A DNA stretch of 64,000 bases from Phaeobacter gallaeciensis (GTDB lineage Bacteria > Pseudomonadota > Alphaproteobacteria > Rhodobacterales > Rhodobacteraceae): assembly GCF_001678945.1 (NCBI RefSeq), contig NZ_CP015124.1, positions 3,324,001 to 3,388,000 of the forward strand. The letters are read 5' to 3'. Numbering within the stretch: position 1 is the first letter of the stretch; each line of letters opens with the position of its first letter. The notes below the pieces were generated by a model, which was not told the origin of the DNA, made no database searches, and worked only from the letters and a program-made list of their open reading frames with translations. Shown one piece after another: positions 38,677 to 48,110 of this stretch. The position numbers and the translations under genes are program-made.

Positions 38677-39817
38677 ACTGACGCTGCAGGGCGCCGATGT
38701 GCTGCTGCCTGAGGGGCGGCTGGTGCCGGGCGCGGAACTCTCACTCGCGGAGGGGGCAATCGTCGCGGATCGCGCCGGTCGCGCGGTGGATCTGTCTGGC
38801 TATCTGGTGCTGCCGGGCATCATCGACCTGCACGGCGACGGGTTCGAACGCCATCTCGCCCCCCGGCGCGGCGCGATGAAGCAGATGGACGAGGGCGTGA
38901 TCGCTGCCGAGGCAGAATTGGCTGCCAACGGTATCACCACGGCGGTTCTGGCGCAGTTCCACAGCTGGGAAGGCGGGCTGCGCGCGCCGGACTATGCCGA
39001 CCAGGTCTTTGCCGCGATCACTGCTGTGCGGGACCGGGTAGTGACGGATATCCTACCACAGCTGCGGTTCGAGACTCATATGCTGGATGACTACGCGGGT
39101 CTGCCTCAGCGTATTGCGGCGGCCGGAGTGGGCTATGTTGTTTTCAACGATCACCTGCCGCATGACCGGCTGGCAGTGGGAAAGAAACCGCCCCGGCTTG
39201 TGGGGCAGGCGCTGAAGGCGGGACGCAACCCGGAGGTCCACTGGCAGATGCTGCAGGATATGCACGCCAGATCGGATGAGGTGCCTGCTGCCCTGGATGC
39301 AATCTGCGCCGAACTTGGCACTATGGGCGTGCGTCTTGGAAGCCATGATGACCAAAACGCGGCCATGCGGACCGAATGGCGGGATCGCGGTGTGCGGATC
39401 AGCGAATTTCCGGAAACATTGGAAGCGGCAGAGGCGGCACGGGCCGGGGGCGATCATATCATTCTGGGCTCCCCAAACGTGGTGCGGGGTGGCTCGCATA
39501 AGGGCAACGTGTCTGCGGTTGAGCTGATCGCCATGGGGCTCTGTGATGCGATCGCCTCGGACTATCACTATCCCAGCCCGCGCCGCGCTGCGCTGATGCT
39601 GGCCCGCAGCGGGCTGCTGGATCTGGCAGGGGCCTGGGATCTGGTGTCAAAGGGCCCTGCCGAAGTTCTGGGGCGGGACGACCGTGGAGAGTTGGCGCCA
39701 GGCAAACGCGCCGATGTGGTGATCCTTGAGAAAGATAGCCAGCGGGTTGCGGCAACCCTGTCGGGCGGGCGCGTCAGCTATATGAGCGGCGATATCGCAG
39801 CGCGCTTTCTAGGCTAA
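38666..39817 (+). CDS. phnM: alpha-D-ribose 1-methylphosphonate 5-triphosphate diphosphatase
   Basis: 383 residues from the ATG at 38666. An amidohydrolase-fold enzyme with [16 protein letters not shown] (first metal motif), [18 protein letters not shown], and [10 protein letters not shown], the PhnM signature. The usual enzyme converts the product of PhnI/G/H/L to the substrate of PhnJ in C-P lyase breakdown of phosphonates. No other phn gene lies in the window, and it is joined by an 11-base overlap to a lipase-like gene. Either the phn operon lies elsewhere or this is a paralogue with another substrate. Confidence 0.88.
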   Translation: MTLELTLQGADVLLPEGRLVPGAELSLAEGAIVADRAGRAVDLSGYLVLPGIIDLHGDGFERHLAPRRGAMKQMDEGVIAAEAELAANGITTAVLAQFHSWEGGLRAPDYADQVFAAITAVRDRVVTDILPQLRFETHMLDDYAGLPQRIAAAGVGYVVFNDHLPHDRLAVGKKPPRLVGQALKAGRNPEVHWQMLQDMHARSDEVPAALDAICAELGTMGVRLGSHDDQNAAMRTEWRDRGVRISEFPETLEAAEAARAGGDHIILGSPNVVRGGSHKGNVSAVELIAMGLCDAIASDYHYPSPRRAALMLARSGLLDLAGAWDLVSKGPAEVLGRDDRGELAPGKRADVVILEKDSQRVAATLSGGRVSYMSGDIAARFLG

Positions 39818-39931
39818 CCTTCAAACGGGTAGGGGGGGGAGCGCAGCCTCTCACGCCCGGCTGGCGGGCCCTCGGTGCTGCGCCCGAAACCCGCCATTGG
39901 CGAATTTCGGATGCGTGCGGCTGGCGAAGTG

Positions 39932-41008
39932 TTATTTCTGCGCGCGAATGACCCGGTTGATATGGCCCATCTTGCGCCCGGGTTTGGCGTCGGCCTTGCC
40001 ATAGAGATGCAGGGCGCAATCGCGCTCGCGTGCCAGCTCGGGGATACGGATGACGTCATCGCCAATAAGGTTTTCCATCACCACATCGCTGTGCCGCTGA
40101 CCGTCGCCCAGCGGCCAGCTGACCACTGCACGGATGTGCTGTTCGAACTGATCCACCGCGCAGCCGTTCTGGGTCCAGTGACCGGAGTTGTGGACGCGCG
40201 GCGCGATCTCGTTGACCACCAGCCCTTTGGGGGTGACGAAGAGCTCGACCCCCATCACGCCGACATAATCGAGCGCGTTCAGGATCTTCGCCGCCATCAG
40301 CACCGCATCCATGCGCTGGCTCTGGCTGAGGCGGGCAGGCACGGTAGTGGTGTGCAGGATGCCGTCGCGGTGCACGTTCTCGCCGGGATCGAAACAGGCG
40401 ACCTCGCCGCTAGGGCTGCGCGCGGCAATCACCGAGGCTTCATGGGTGAAGTTGACAAACCCTTCGAGAATGGCAGGCGCCCCGGCGAGCGAGGCCAGCG
40501 CGGGGGCTGCGTCCTCGGCGGTCATGATCCGCGCCTGCCCCTTGCCATCATAACCAAAGCGTCGCGTCTTCAGGATCGCGGGCGCGCCGATCTCTGCCAG
40601 CGCCGCATCCAGTGCGACCTGATCTGGGATGTCGGCAAAGGGGGCGGTTTGCAGGCCTAGATCCTGCAGGAAGGCCTTTTCCGTCAGCCGATCCTGCGAC
40701 ACGCGCAGGGCTTCGCGCCCGGGGCGGATCGGGCGGTGCTGCTCCAGCACATCCAGCGCCGCAGTGGGGATGTTTTCGAATTCATAGGTGATGACATCCA
40801 CCGAGGCGGCAAAGGCGGCCAGCGCGGCCTCATCCTCATAAGGTGCGGTTGTGACCATGTGAGCGACATCGCCTGCGGGCGGGTTGGCGCCGGGTTCAAA
40901 AATATGCGTCTTGAAGCCAAGGCGGGAGGCCGCAACTGACAGCATGCGCCCCAGCTGACCGCCGCCGAGAATTCCGATTGTTGCGCCGGGCTGCAAAGGA
41001 TCAGTCAT
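39932..41008 (-). CDS. purK: N5-carboxyaminoimidazole ribonucleotide synthase
   Basis: 358 residues from the ATG at 41008, which overlaps the end of purE by eight bases. The ATP-grasp pattern is clear: [15 protein letters not shown] at the start, [24 protein letters not shown] and [23 protein letters not shown]. It carboxylates AIR with ATP and bicarbonate, and PurE then moves the carboxyl group. Complete and ordinary. Confidence 0.97.
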   Translation of the reverse strand: MTDPLQPGATIGILGGGQLGRMLSVAASRLGFKTHIFEPGANPPAGDVAHMVTTAPYEDEAALAAFAASVDVITYEFENIPTAALDVLEQHRPIRPGREALRVSQDRLTEKAFLQDLGLQTAPFADIPDQVALDAALAEIGAPAILKTRRFGYDGKGQARIMTAEDAAPALASLAGAPAILEGFVNFTHEASVIAARSPSGEVACFDPGENVHRDGILHTTTVPARLSQSQRMDAVLMAAKILNALDYVGVMGVELFVTPKGLVVNEIAPRVHNSGHWTQNGCAVDQFEQHIRAVVSWPLGDGQRHSDVVMENLIGDDVIRIPELARERDCALHLYGKADAKPGRKMGHINRVIRAQK

Positions 41009-41501
41009 CGACGGGTTCCTCCGGGATCGAGGCAGAAAGGGCTGCGCGCCAGTCGTCCAGACGTGTGGCAAGCGCGGGATCCTGCAGGGCGAGGATGCCA
41101 GCGGCCATCAACCCGGCATTGGCAGCACCGGCGGCGCCGATGGCCATGGTGGCGACGGGAAACCCCTTGGGCATCTGCACGATCGAATAAAGCGAATCCA
41201 CACCCGACAGCGCCCGCGTCTGCACTGGGACGCCTACCACCGGAACGCGGGTTTTCGAGGCAACCATGCCGGGAAGATGCGCCGCGCCACCAGCGCCGGC
41301 GATGATGACCTGCAAACCGCGTTCTGCCGCGCTCTTGCCATAGGTCCACAGCCGGTCAGGGGTGCGGTGCGCCGACACGATTTTTGCCTCGTAGGGCACG
41401 CCCAGTTCATCCAGAATCGTGGCGGCCTCTTTCAGGGTGGGCCAGTCTGACTGGCTGCCCATGATGATGCCCACTTTGATGTCAGCGGTGGTTTCAGGCA
41501 T
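41001..41501 (-). CDS. purE: N5-carboxyaminoimidazole ribonucleotide mutase
   Basis: 166 residues from the ATG at 41501; another ATG at 41519 is possible. [33 protein letters not shown] and [17 protein letters not shown] are the class I PurE signature, including the catalytic His. It acts with purK in purine synthesis and overlaps it by eight bases. Expression from the gap to its right is expected; no purine riboswitch is visible there. Confidence 0.97.
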   Translation of the reverse strand: MPETTADIKVGIIMGSQSDWPTLKEAATILDELGVPYEAKIVSAHRTPDRLWTYGKSAAERGLQVIIAGAGGAAHLPGMVASKTRVPVVGVPVQTRALSGVDSLYSIVQMPKGFPVATMAIGAAGAANAGLMAAGILALQDPALATRLDDWRAALSASIPEEPVDD

Positions 41502-41855
41502 GTGATCCGGTCCTGTCATGCCGCAGGCCTGCATGGGACCTGCTGGGGTGGAAGGAGCGCGCACTATAGTCGAAGACGCGCATGGTGCAATGCGGCAATG
41601 CGGGCAAAATAAGGCTGTGTCGGCGCGGAAACGCCCGGGGGCCCAGGCTACCGGTTTGCGTGACCGCGGCGCGCCCATGCGCGCTGCCGGGCCCAAGGGG
41701 TTTGCCTGCGGCAGTATCGCTGCCGACCTGCAAAGAGCGCGGGAGTGATTGTTTGGGTGAACAGCCGTCGCTGGGGTACAGCTCTGTGGCGTCAGGAGGG
41801 AGAAATTCATCGGGCGGCGGGGCCGTTACCAAGTGTCAGGCAGCCCGCAGCGGAG
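41502..41855. other. 354-base gap between purE and the DUF465 gene
   Basis: I see no credible gene. The region should hold the purEK promoter on the minus strand. The palindrome GCAGGCCTGC (41523-41532) lies just before the alternative purE start. Nothing else stands out. Confidence 0.5.
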
Positions 41856-42080
41856 TCAGGCGATGATATCCGGTGTCAGCCTGTCTTCGATCAGGGCGAT
41901 CTTGTCTTTAAGGCCCAGTTTCTGCTTTTTCAGCCGCCGGATGGTCAGCTGATCTGCGGTGCCGCGTTCCTGCAGGGCGGTAATCGCCTCGTCCAGATCC
42001 CGGTGCTGCCTGCGGAACACCTCAAGCTCAACCTTGAGGACGTCGTCGGTCTTCATCGAGATATCGGTAGGGGCGTTCAT
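41856..42080 (-). CDS. DUF465 / YdcH family small protein
   Basis: 74 residues. The pattern LKVELEVFRRQHRDLDEAI then RLKKQKLGLKDKIALIED is the DUF465 helical hairpin seen across Proteobacteria. Charged throughout with no membrane segment. Function unknown. It stands alone; the heat-shock promoter for hsp20 lies in the divergent gap to its right. Confidence 0.88.
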   Translation of the reverse strand: MNAPTDISMKTDDVLKVELEVFRRQHRDLDEAITALQERGTADQLTIRRLKKQKLGLKDKIALIEDRLTPDIIA

Positions 42081-42162
42081 TGGCGACTCGGAGGCTGGTG
42101 AAAGATGCGGGGTTCAAGATACTTCGTTAACGGCTTTTCGGCTAGGCCTATGCGTCCACGCT

Positions 42163-42190
42163 CTTGAGTAATCAAAAGAACTTACCATAT
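42163..42190 (+). promoter_or_regulatory. RpoH-like (heat-shock) promoter of hsp20
   Basis: CTTGAG (42163-42168), 16 bases, CCATAT (42185-42190). This matches the alphaproteobacterial RpoH consensus (CTTGAA ~16 CCATNT) with one mismatch. Transcription would start near 42197, ~60 bases before the GTG of the small heat-shock gene. Confidence 0.6.
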
Positions 42191-42257
42191 TCTGTAAGAG
42201 CGGTCGCCTGTTGGGGCCGCAAGACTTTCCGTCGCTTTCGAACAAAGGACGTAACAC

Positions 42258-42671
42258 GTGTCGAAACTTACCTTGGGCTCTTACCCGCATATGCTGGGGT
42301 TTGAGCAGCTTGAACGCCTTCTGGAACGCTCGGCCAAATCCGGCAACGAGGGGTATCCCCCCTATAACATCGAGCAGACCTCGGATCATTCCTATCGCAT
42401 TACCCTGGCCGTGGCCGGGTTTGCCGAAGAGGATCTTTCCATCACCGTCGAGGACCGCCAGTTGGTCATCCGTGGCCGTCAGCGCGACGACAGCGATGGC
42501 CGCGTCTTCCTGCACCGGGGCATCGCCGCGCGTCAGTTCCAGCGCATGTTCGTGCTGGCCGACGGGGTCGAAGTGGGCGAGGCGCTGATGGAGAATGGCC
42601 TGCTGCACGTGGACCTGACCCGTGCCCGCCCGGAAACCGTGGTTCAGACCATCAATATTCGAAAGGGGTAA
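42258..42671 (+). CDS. small heat shock protein, Hsp20/IbpA family
   Basis: 137 residues from a GTG start at 42258, seven bases behind AAAGGAC. The alpha-crystallin domain spans about residues 38-130: GYPPYNIEQTSDHSYRITLA, VAGFAEEDLSITVEDRQLVI and the C-terminal ARPETVVQTINI. It is an ATP-independent holdase for unfolded proteins. An RpoH-like promoter lies upstream. The DUF1150 gene starts five bases after its stop, a conserved pairing in Alphaproteobacteria. Confidence 0.95.
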   Translation: MSKLTLGSYPHMLGFEQLERLLERSAKSGNEGYPPYNIEQTSDHSYRITLAVAGFAEEDLSITVEDRQLVIRGRQRDDSDGRVFLHRGIAARQFQRMFVLADGVEVGEALMENGLLHVDLTRARPETVVQTINIRKG

Positions 42672-42676
42672 GAGAC

Positions 42677-42901
42677 ATGCATACACCATTTGATTTCAAC
42701 GAAACCGGCAAGCGGATCGTCTACGTCAAGGCGGTTGATGTTGCGGACCTGCCCGAGGATGTGCAGGCCGGTGCCAAGGGGCACAAGCATCTTTACGCGG
42801 TGCACGACGCCGAAGGCGAACAGCTGGCGCTGGTGGCAGACCGCCGCATGGCCTTTGTTCTGGCGCGCCAGAATGACCTGTCGCCGGTGACGGTGCACTG
42901 A
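42677..42901 (+). CDS. DUF1150 family protein
   Basis: 74 residues. RIVYVKAVDVADLPEDVQ and LYAVHDAEGEQLALVADRRMA, then FVLARQNDLSPVTVH, fit the small DUF1150 family that accompanies hsp20. Function unknown. It shares the heat-shock transcript and is probably stress-induced. Three strong hairpins follow it. Confidence 0.9.
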   Translation: MHTPFDFNETGKRIVYVKAVDVADLPEDVQAGAKGHKHLYAVHDAEGEQLALVADRRMAFVLARQNDLSPVTVH

Positions 42902-42913
42902 ACAACTCCTTCA

Positions 42914-43006
42914 GGGGCGCGAATGCGCCCCCCCGGATTGCCCCGCTGTGGCGGGGCAGTCGTGCCTTTGGATAGCTTCCAGAAACCTCCCGCGAGAGAG
43001 CGGGAG
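42914..43006. repeat. three successive GC-rich hairpins after DUF1150
   Basis: GGGGCGC/GCGCCCC (42914-42931, GAAT loop), TGCCCCGC/GCGGGGCA (42939-42958, TGTG loop) and CTCCCGC/GCGGGAG (42987-43006, GAGAGA loop). None is followed by a T tract. They may together end the hsp20 transcript or protect its 3' end. Confidence 0.55.
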
Positions 43007-43128
43007 AATAACGGTCCAAAACGGCTGTTGAGGCGCAAGTCGTGTCCCCGACGGGCTTTCGCGGCTGGATCATTGCTCTCTGCGCCGGTAACGTCCCGGT
43101 AAAACAGCGGTTTGGGGCATCTGATATC

Positions 43129-44013
43129 ATGACATCGTTTTCTTTTGACTGGGTGGATGCGTTTTCGGATCGCCCCTTTGGCGGCAATGGCTGCGCGGTC
43201 GTGCATGAGGGTGCCAGCCTGCCGGTGGAGGTCTGCACCGCCTTCGTGCGGGAGACTTCTCTGGTCGAATGCACCTTTACCGGGCCGTCGCAGGTGGCGG
43301 ATTTCAAAGTGCGCTATTTCCTGGCCAGCCGCGAAATCCCCTTTGCCGGCCATCCTACCATCGCCACCGTTGCCGCGCTCAAGGATCGCGGGCTGATCAA
43401 CGGCACCTCGGTGACGCTGGAAACCGGCGCGGGAATTGTTCCGGTGCAGATCGAGGGCGACCTGATCGAGATGACGCAGGTGGCGCCAGAGTTCGGCCCG
43501 CAGCCGGATCCGGCCCTGGTTGCGGCAGCAGTGTCCCTGCCGCCCGAAGCCATTATCGGTGAGCCGCAGAAAGTGTCGACCGGCTTGCCCTTTTGCGTCA
43601 CCGTGCTGAAGGACCGCGCCGCGCTAGAGGCGGCAAGGCTGGATCTTGATGCCCTTGCCCGGCTGACGGCACAGCTGGGCGCCGATGGGATCGACATGAT
43701 GGAGCCTTTTCTGGTGACGCTGGATGGCGCCACAGAGGCGGGGGATACCTTTTCCCGCCTGCTGATGGCGCCGCCGAGCCCACCGGAGGATCCCTTTACT
43801 GGCTCAGCAACCGGCGCGATGGCGGCCTATCTGTGGAAGCACGGGCTGATGCCCAAGGACAGCTTCGTGGCTGAACAGGGGCACGGGCTGGGGCGGCCGG
43901 GGCAGGCGCGTGTGACCCGCGTGGGACCGGCAGAGGCGCTGACGGGGGTAAAAGTTGCCGGAGAGGGATTTGTTCTGATGCGGGGAGAGGTCGATCTTCC
44001 GCCGCACGCTTAG
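43129..44013 (+). CDS. PhzF family isomerase
   Basis: 294 residues from the ATG at 43129. FSFDWVDAFSDRPFGGNGCAVV opens the fold, ETSLVECTF contains the catalytic Glu equivalent, and FLASREIPFAGHPTIATVAAL and PFTGSATGAMAAYLW are the family's duplicated binding loops. The founding member isomerises a phenazine precursor; most homologues are of unknown substrate. No phenazine genes are present. The gap upstream holds the three hairpins. Confidence 0.9.
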   Translation: MTSFSFDWVDAFSDRPFGGNGCAVVHEGASLPVEVCTAFVRETSLVECTFTGPSQVADFKVRYFLASREIPFAGHPTIATVAALKDRGLINGTSVTLETGAGIVPVQIEGDLIEMTQVAPEFGPQPDPALVAAAVSLPPEAIIGEPQKVSTGLPFCVTVLKDRAALEAARLDLDALARLTAQLGADGIDMMEPFLVTLDGATEAGDTFSRLLMAPPSPPEDPFTGSATGAMAAYLWKHGLMPKDSFVAEQGHGLGRPGQARVTRVGPAEALTGVKVAGEGFVLMRGEVDLPPHA

Positions 44014-44070
44014 TTGGGAGCATGTGATTGAGTTCTGAGTTCTCTTGCGTCCCATGCTGGAGCGGTTGCC

Positions 44071-44931
44071 ATGACTGAACCTGCGATTGCTATCCTACCT
44101 TACGGCCAGAAACTTGATCGGGGGCTGCCGCAGATGCCGCTGGCGCAGTTGCACTGGCCACTGGGCTGCCCCGACCGGCTGCAGGGCGGCAGCGTTGGCA
44201 ATCTGACCGCGGCGGATCATTTGATCGTCTTTGCCAAGACGGCTATGCATTTTCAGCTAAACTGGTATTGCCGCGCGCAGCTGTCGCTGATGGTGATGGA
44301 GCCGAAGATCATGTCGGCGTCCCACCACCGTCTGCTGCGGCTCAGCCATCGGCGGTTCTTCCGCGTTTTTACCTATGATCCGGATCTTCTCGCGCGATTG
44401 CCCAACGGGCTGTTCCTGCCCTTTGGAACCACCTGGGTGCCGGAATGGCAGGATCTGGATCTTGAAAAGACCTTAGATCTGTCGTTGATCGCCTCGGCCA
44501 AACGCGACCATCCCGGGCACAAGCTGCGGCACCAACTGGTTGAATACCTGCAGAAAAACGTGCCCGATGCGCGCATTTTGGGCCGTGGTTACGCGCCTTT
44601 CGAGCATAAATCAGAGGGTCTTGCCCCCTTCCGCTATTCGGTGGTCATCGAAAATGTGCAGGAGCCGAATTGCTTCACCGAGAAATTGATCGATGCGATC
44701 CTCTGCGAGACTGTGCCGATTTACTGGGGCTGTCCGAATATCGGGGATTTCTTCGACACTGAGGGCATGATCCTCTGTAATGATCTGGCGGATATGGAGC
44801 GGGCGGTCCGCAGTATCAGTGCAGAGAATTACGCCCGGCGTCTGCCCGCCCTGCGCGCCGCCAAACCTGCGGCGGCGCATTATGGCGATCTGTTCCTCCG
44901 CGCGGCGGAGGCATTGCGCGACAGCCTCTAA
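44071..44931 (+). CDS. glycosyltransferase family 10 (fucosyltransferase-like)
   Basis: 286 residues. The donor-binding C-terminal domain is diagnostic: YSVVIENVQEPNCFTEKL, then LCETVPIYWGCPNIGDFF. Residues 1-~120 are a less conserved acceptor-side domain. No signal or membrane segment; cytosolic and acting on nucleotide sugar (GDP-fucose in known members). It is convergent (14-base gap) with a second GT10-type gene. The acceptor, possibly a lipopolysaccharide or capsule glycan, is unknown. Confidence 0.85.
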   Translation: MTEPAIAILPYGQKLDRGLPQMPLAQLHWPLGCPDRLQGGSVGNLTAADHLIVFAKTAMHFQLNWYCRAQLSLMVMEPKIMSASHHRLLRLSHRRFFRVFTYDPDLLARLPNGLFLPFGTTWVPEWQDLDLEKTLDLSLIASAKRDHPGHKLRHQLVEYLQKNVPDARILGRGYAPFEHKSEGLAPFRYSVVIENVQEPNCFTEKLIDAILCETVPIYWGCPNIGDFFDTEGMILCNDLADMERAVRSISAENYARRLPALRAAKPAAAHYGDLFLRAAEALRDSL

Positions 44932-44945
44932 GGCGGCAATGCTCC

Positions 44946-46058
44946 TCAGCGCGCGTTTGCGGCTCTGGCTTCCTTGCGGGCCCTTCGGGTGGATTTTTTC
45001 TTTTCGTACCAGTGGCGCAGGCCCTTGCTCTTCAGCTCGGCTTGCGGTTCGAACAGCAGGATCGCGTTGCGCAGGGTCCAGTCCGTCAGATTGCCCCGGC
45101 AGCCTTTCTCTGGCCAGAGGGAACGTTCGGACCAGATATAGCGGGGGCGGTTGGGCTGTACGCTAACTGGACGGGCCGCAGCCTCGGTTGCGAGATTGGC
45201 CATCAGCACCATAATGTTTTCCTGCTCCAGCACCTTTTCACGCGCCGTGGCGATGGCGTCCTGGGCGGCTTCCCAGCGGCCGTTCTGGATTTCCTGGACC
45301 ATGCGCCGGGCCTCGGCCACCGGATCGTCCAGATTCAGAGTCTCATAACTGTCCACCGGGAAATAATCGTCCACGTTGGAACAGCCTGCGTAGAAGGGGA
45401 AGGACCAGCACAGCCAGGGGTCGGTCAGTTTCTCTGTCCAGACATGCGGCCCTTCGCCATTCTCGATGGCGAGGTTGTACTTGTTGGGCAGCAGGGCGTC
45501 TGCCTTGTCGCCAATGGGTTTGAAACCGCGCCCGAAGAGTTCGATATGCTCGGGAATCTCGTCGATCAGGGTTTCAACAAACCGCATCCGTTTGCGGTGA
45601 TATTCGGTGTGCACCTTGGTCGAGGTGACGATGGCAATCTTGTCCTGTTTCTGCGGCGGGGTCAGCGTCTTGAACCAGTCATAGCCACGATGATTGCCGT
45701 TGTCCGAGAAATCAAAGCCCGCCCACCAGTACCAGCAGACCGCCCGGTTGCGTTTTTCCGTATCCAGCGGTTTTTGCGTCGTCGTCAGAACCAATCCGAA
45801 CTGGTTTAGGAACCGGCAGCTATAGGGGTGGATGACATCTGGTTCGGCAGCGATGAAAATCGTCCGCTCTTTCGGAACCTGCGTCTTGATGGTGTAGGAA
45901 GACCGGTTGAAAGCGATGAGCACATCGGTGTCGTCCGGAACCTCGGTTCCAAAGGTAAAGGCTACCGAACCAATGCAGGGTTGCTGCCCCGGCGCCTGCT
46001 TCAGAAAAGACTGCGCTGTGGTGTCGGTAAACACATGTGCCTTAACGGGCGTAACCAT
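44946..46058 (-). CDS. second glycosyltransferase family 10-like protein
   Basis: 370 residues from the ATG at 46058 (GGAGCC upstream); an ATG six codons earlier is possible. Motifs parallel those of the neighbour but diverge: YNLAIENGEGPHVWTEKL, then WSFPFYAGCSNVDDYFP, where PIYWG has become PFYAG. HIELFGRGFKPI resembles the ILGRGY segment of its partner. The C-terminus is very basic (KKKSTRRARKEARAANAR). Probably a GT10 member or close relative with a different acceptor. Confidence 0.78.
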   Translation of the reverse strand: MVTPVKAHVFTDTTAQSFLKQAPGQQPCIGSVAFTFGTEVPDDTDVLIAFNRSSYTIKTQVPKERTIFIAAEPDVIHPYSCRFLNQFGLVLTTTQKPLDTEKRNRAVCWYWWAGFDFSDNGNHRGYDWFKTLTPPQKQDKIAIVTSTKVHTEYHRKRMRFVETLIDEIPEHIELFGRGFKPIGDKADALLPNKYNLAIENGEGPHVWTEKLTDPWLCWSFPFYAGCSNVDDYFPVDSYETLNLDDPVAEARRMVQEIQNGRWEAAQDAIATAREKVLEQENIMVLMANLATEAAARPVSVQPNRPRYIWSERSLWPEKGCRGNLTDWTLRNAILLFEPQAELKSKGLRHWYEKKKSTRRARKEARAANAR

Positions 46059-46144
46059 ACTTGGGCTCCAGAACACGAAATATTGAACCTGTGTAGGGAT
46101 AAATTTACTTGCAAAAAAGATCCATTTTGGTCGCGGCGTTCAGG

Positions 46145-46177
46145 TAAAACAAAACGGCCCGCCAAAGGGCGGGCCGT
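46145..46177 (-). terminator. Rho-independent terminator of sat-cysC
   Basis: ACGGCCCGCC (46154-46163) pairs with GGCGGGCCGT (46168-46177). Read on the minus strand it is followed by TTTGTTTTAC. It lies 35 bases after the stop of the sulfate-activation gene. Confidence 0.9.
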
Positions 46178-46210
46178 TTCAACAGAAATCAGAGTGGGGT
46201 CAGTCAGGGA

Positions 46211-47926
46211 TCAACCGGTGATCAGCCCCATGCTTTCCAGCTTCAGCAGAACCTGGTGGGCACAGTTGTCGACATCGACGTTTTCCGTCTCGACGCTCAG
46301 CTCGGGGTTCGCAGGCACGTCATAGGGATCGGAAATACCGGTGAATTCCTTGATCTTGCCTTCGCGCGCCAGCTTGTAGAGCCCCTTGCGGTCACGGCGT
46401 TCGCATTCCTCGATCGAGGTCGCGACGTGCACTTCGATGAAGGCACCGAACTGTTCGATGTCTTCGCGGACGGCGCGGCGGGTCGCTGCATAAGGCGCGA
46501 TCGGCGCACAGATGGCGATGCCGCCGTTCTTGGTGATCTCGGAGGCAACATAGCCGATACGGCGGATGTTGAGGTCACGGTGCTCTTTCGAGAAGCCGAG
46601 TTCCGAAGACAGGTTCTTGCGCACGATATCGCCATCCAGCAGCGTCACCGGGCGGCCACCCATTTCCATCAGCTTCACCATCAGCGCGTTGGCGATGGTG
46701 GACTTGCCGGAACCGGAGAAGCCGGTGAAGAACACGGTAAAGCCCTGCTGGCTGCGCGGCGGCTTGGTGCGGCGCAGTTCCTTCACTACCTCGGGGAAGG
46801 AGAACCATTCCGGGATTTCCAGGCCTTCGGCCAGGCGGCGGCGCAGTTCGGTGCCGGAGATGTTGAGGATGGTCACGTCATCCTTGTCCGCGATCTCGTC
46901 TGCGGGCTCGTACTGGGCGCGCTCCTGCACATAGACCATGTGCTTGAAGTCGACCATTTCACAGCCGATCTCCGACTGATGCGCACGATAAAGGTCCTGC
47001 GCGTCATAGGGGCCGTAGAAATCTTCGCCGGCAGAGTTTTTGCCCGGGCCGGCGTGGTCACGGCCAACGATGAAGTGGGTGCAGCCGTGGTTGGCGCGAA
47101 TCAGCCCGTGCCAGACGGCTTCACGCGGGCCTGCCATACGCATGGCCAGGTTCAGCAGCGACATGGTTGTGGTCGAGGCCGGATATTTGTCCAGCACCGC
47201 CTCGTAGCAGCGCACGCGGGTGAAGTGGTCGACATCGCCCGGTTTGGTCAGGCCAACAACCGGGTGGATCAGCAGGTTGGCCTGTGCTTCCTTGGCAGCG
47301 CGGAAGGTCAGTTCCTGGTGCGCACGGTGCAGCGGGTTGCGGGTCTGGAAGGCCACGACCTTGCGCCAGCCCAGCTTGCGGAAGTAGGCGCGCAGTTCGT
47401 TCGGGGTGTCGCGGCGACCACGGAAATCATAGTGCACGGGCTGCTGGATACCGGTGACCGGACCGCCGAGGTAGATCTTGCCTGCGTGGTTGTGCAGGTA
47501 GTTCACGGCCGGGTGCGCCTCGTCATCGGCGCCAAAGACCTTTTCTGCCTCGCGAGATTTGTTGGGCTCCCAGCGGTCGGTGACCGTCATGGTGGCCAGG
47601 ATGACGCCTTCCTGATCGCGCAGGGCGATGTCTTCGCCCACTTCCAGAGAGCTTGCGAAATCTTCGCTCACGTCCAGGGTGATCGGCATCGGCCAAAGCG
47701 TGCCGTCCGCCAGGCGCATGTTTTCGACAACGCCGTCATAGTCTTCCTCGGTCAGGAAGCCTTTCAGCGGGTTGAAACCGCCGTTCATCAGCAGTTCCAG
47801 GTCACAGATCTGGCGTGGGCTCAGATCGTGGCTTTTTAGCTCACCGGCCTCGACCTTCAGCTTCTGGGCAGAGTCATAAGATACATAGAGCTCGGGGATC
47901 GGAGCCAAATTACTCAACATAGTCAT
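46211..47926 (-). CDS. bifunctional sulfate adenylyltransferase / APS kinase
   Basis: 571 residues. The N-terminal ATP sulfurylase has QTRNPLHRAH at 194-203 and FIVGRDHAGPGK. The C-terminal APS kinase carries the P-loop GFSGSGKST at 402-410 and LDGDIVRKNLSSELGFS. It makes APS and then PAPS from sulfate. The fusion order (sulfurylase then kinase, active P-loop) differs from the animal enzyme. No sulfite pathway gene is adjacent. PAPS could feed assimilation or sulfation of glycans made by the nearby GT10 enzymes; the latter is speculation. ATG at 47926 or 47920. Confidence 0.95.
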   Translation of the reverse strand: MTMLSNLAPIPELYVSYDSAQKLKVEAGELKSHDLSPRQICDLELLMNGGFNPLKGFLTEEDYDGVVENMRLADGTLWPMPITLDVSEDFASSLEVGEDIALRDQEGVILATMTVTDRWEPNKSREAEKVFGADDEAHPAVNYLHNHAGKIYLGGPVTGIQQPVHYDFRGRRDTPNELRAYFRKLGWRKVVAFQTRNPLHRAHQELTFRAAKEAQANLLIHPVVGLTKPGDVDHFTRVRCYEAVLDKYPASTTTMSLLNLAMRMAGPREAVWHGLIRANHGCTHFIVGRDHAGPGKNSAGEDFYGPYDAQDLYRAHQSEIGCEMVDFKHMVYVQERAQYEPADEIADKDDVTILNISGTELRRRLAEGLEIPEWFSFPEVVKELRRTKPPRSQQGFTVFFTGFSGSGKSTIANALMVKLMEMGGRPVTLLDGDIVRKNLSSELGFSKEHRDLNIRRIGYVASEITKNGGIAICAPIAPYAATRRAVREDIEQFGAFIEVHVATSIEECERRDRKGLYKLAREGKIKEFTGISDPYDVPANPELSVETENVDVDNCAHQVLLKLESMGLITG

Positions 47927-48110
47927 GTGAATTCTCTCTTCACTTGCGCGGGAGGGGGCGCCCGTGTCGCGGACGGCTTAAGGCCGCGCAATAGCCCAAA
48001 GGTTTCTTGAATGTCTAGCGAGCTGGGGAAAAAAGGACGATGTGTGCCTATTCCTTCACAAACGGATGTCGTTTCGCACCGCACAGGCAATCATGGAATA
48101 TCGTTCTGCC

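Noticed and set aside
46256..47839. A 527-codon plus-strand frame opposite the sulfate-activation gene
   Set aside because: Shadow of a strongly biased gene; no motif of its own.
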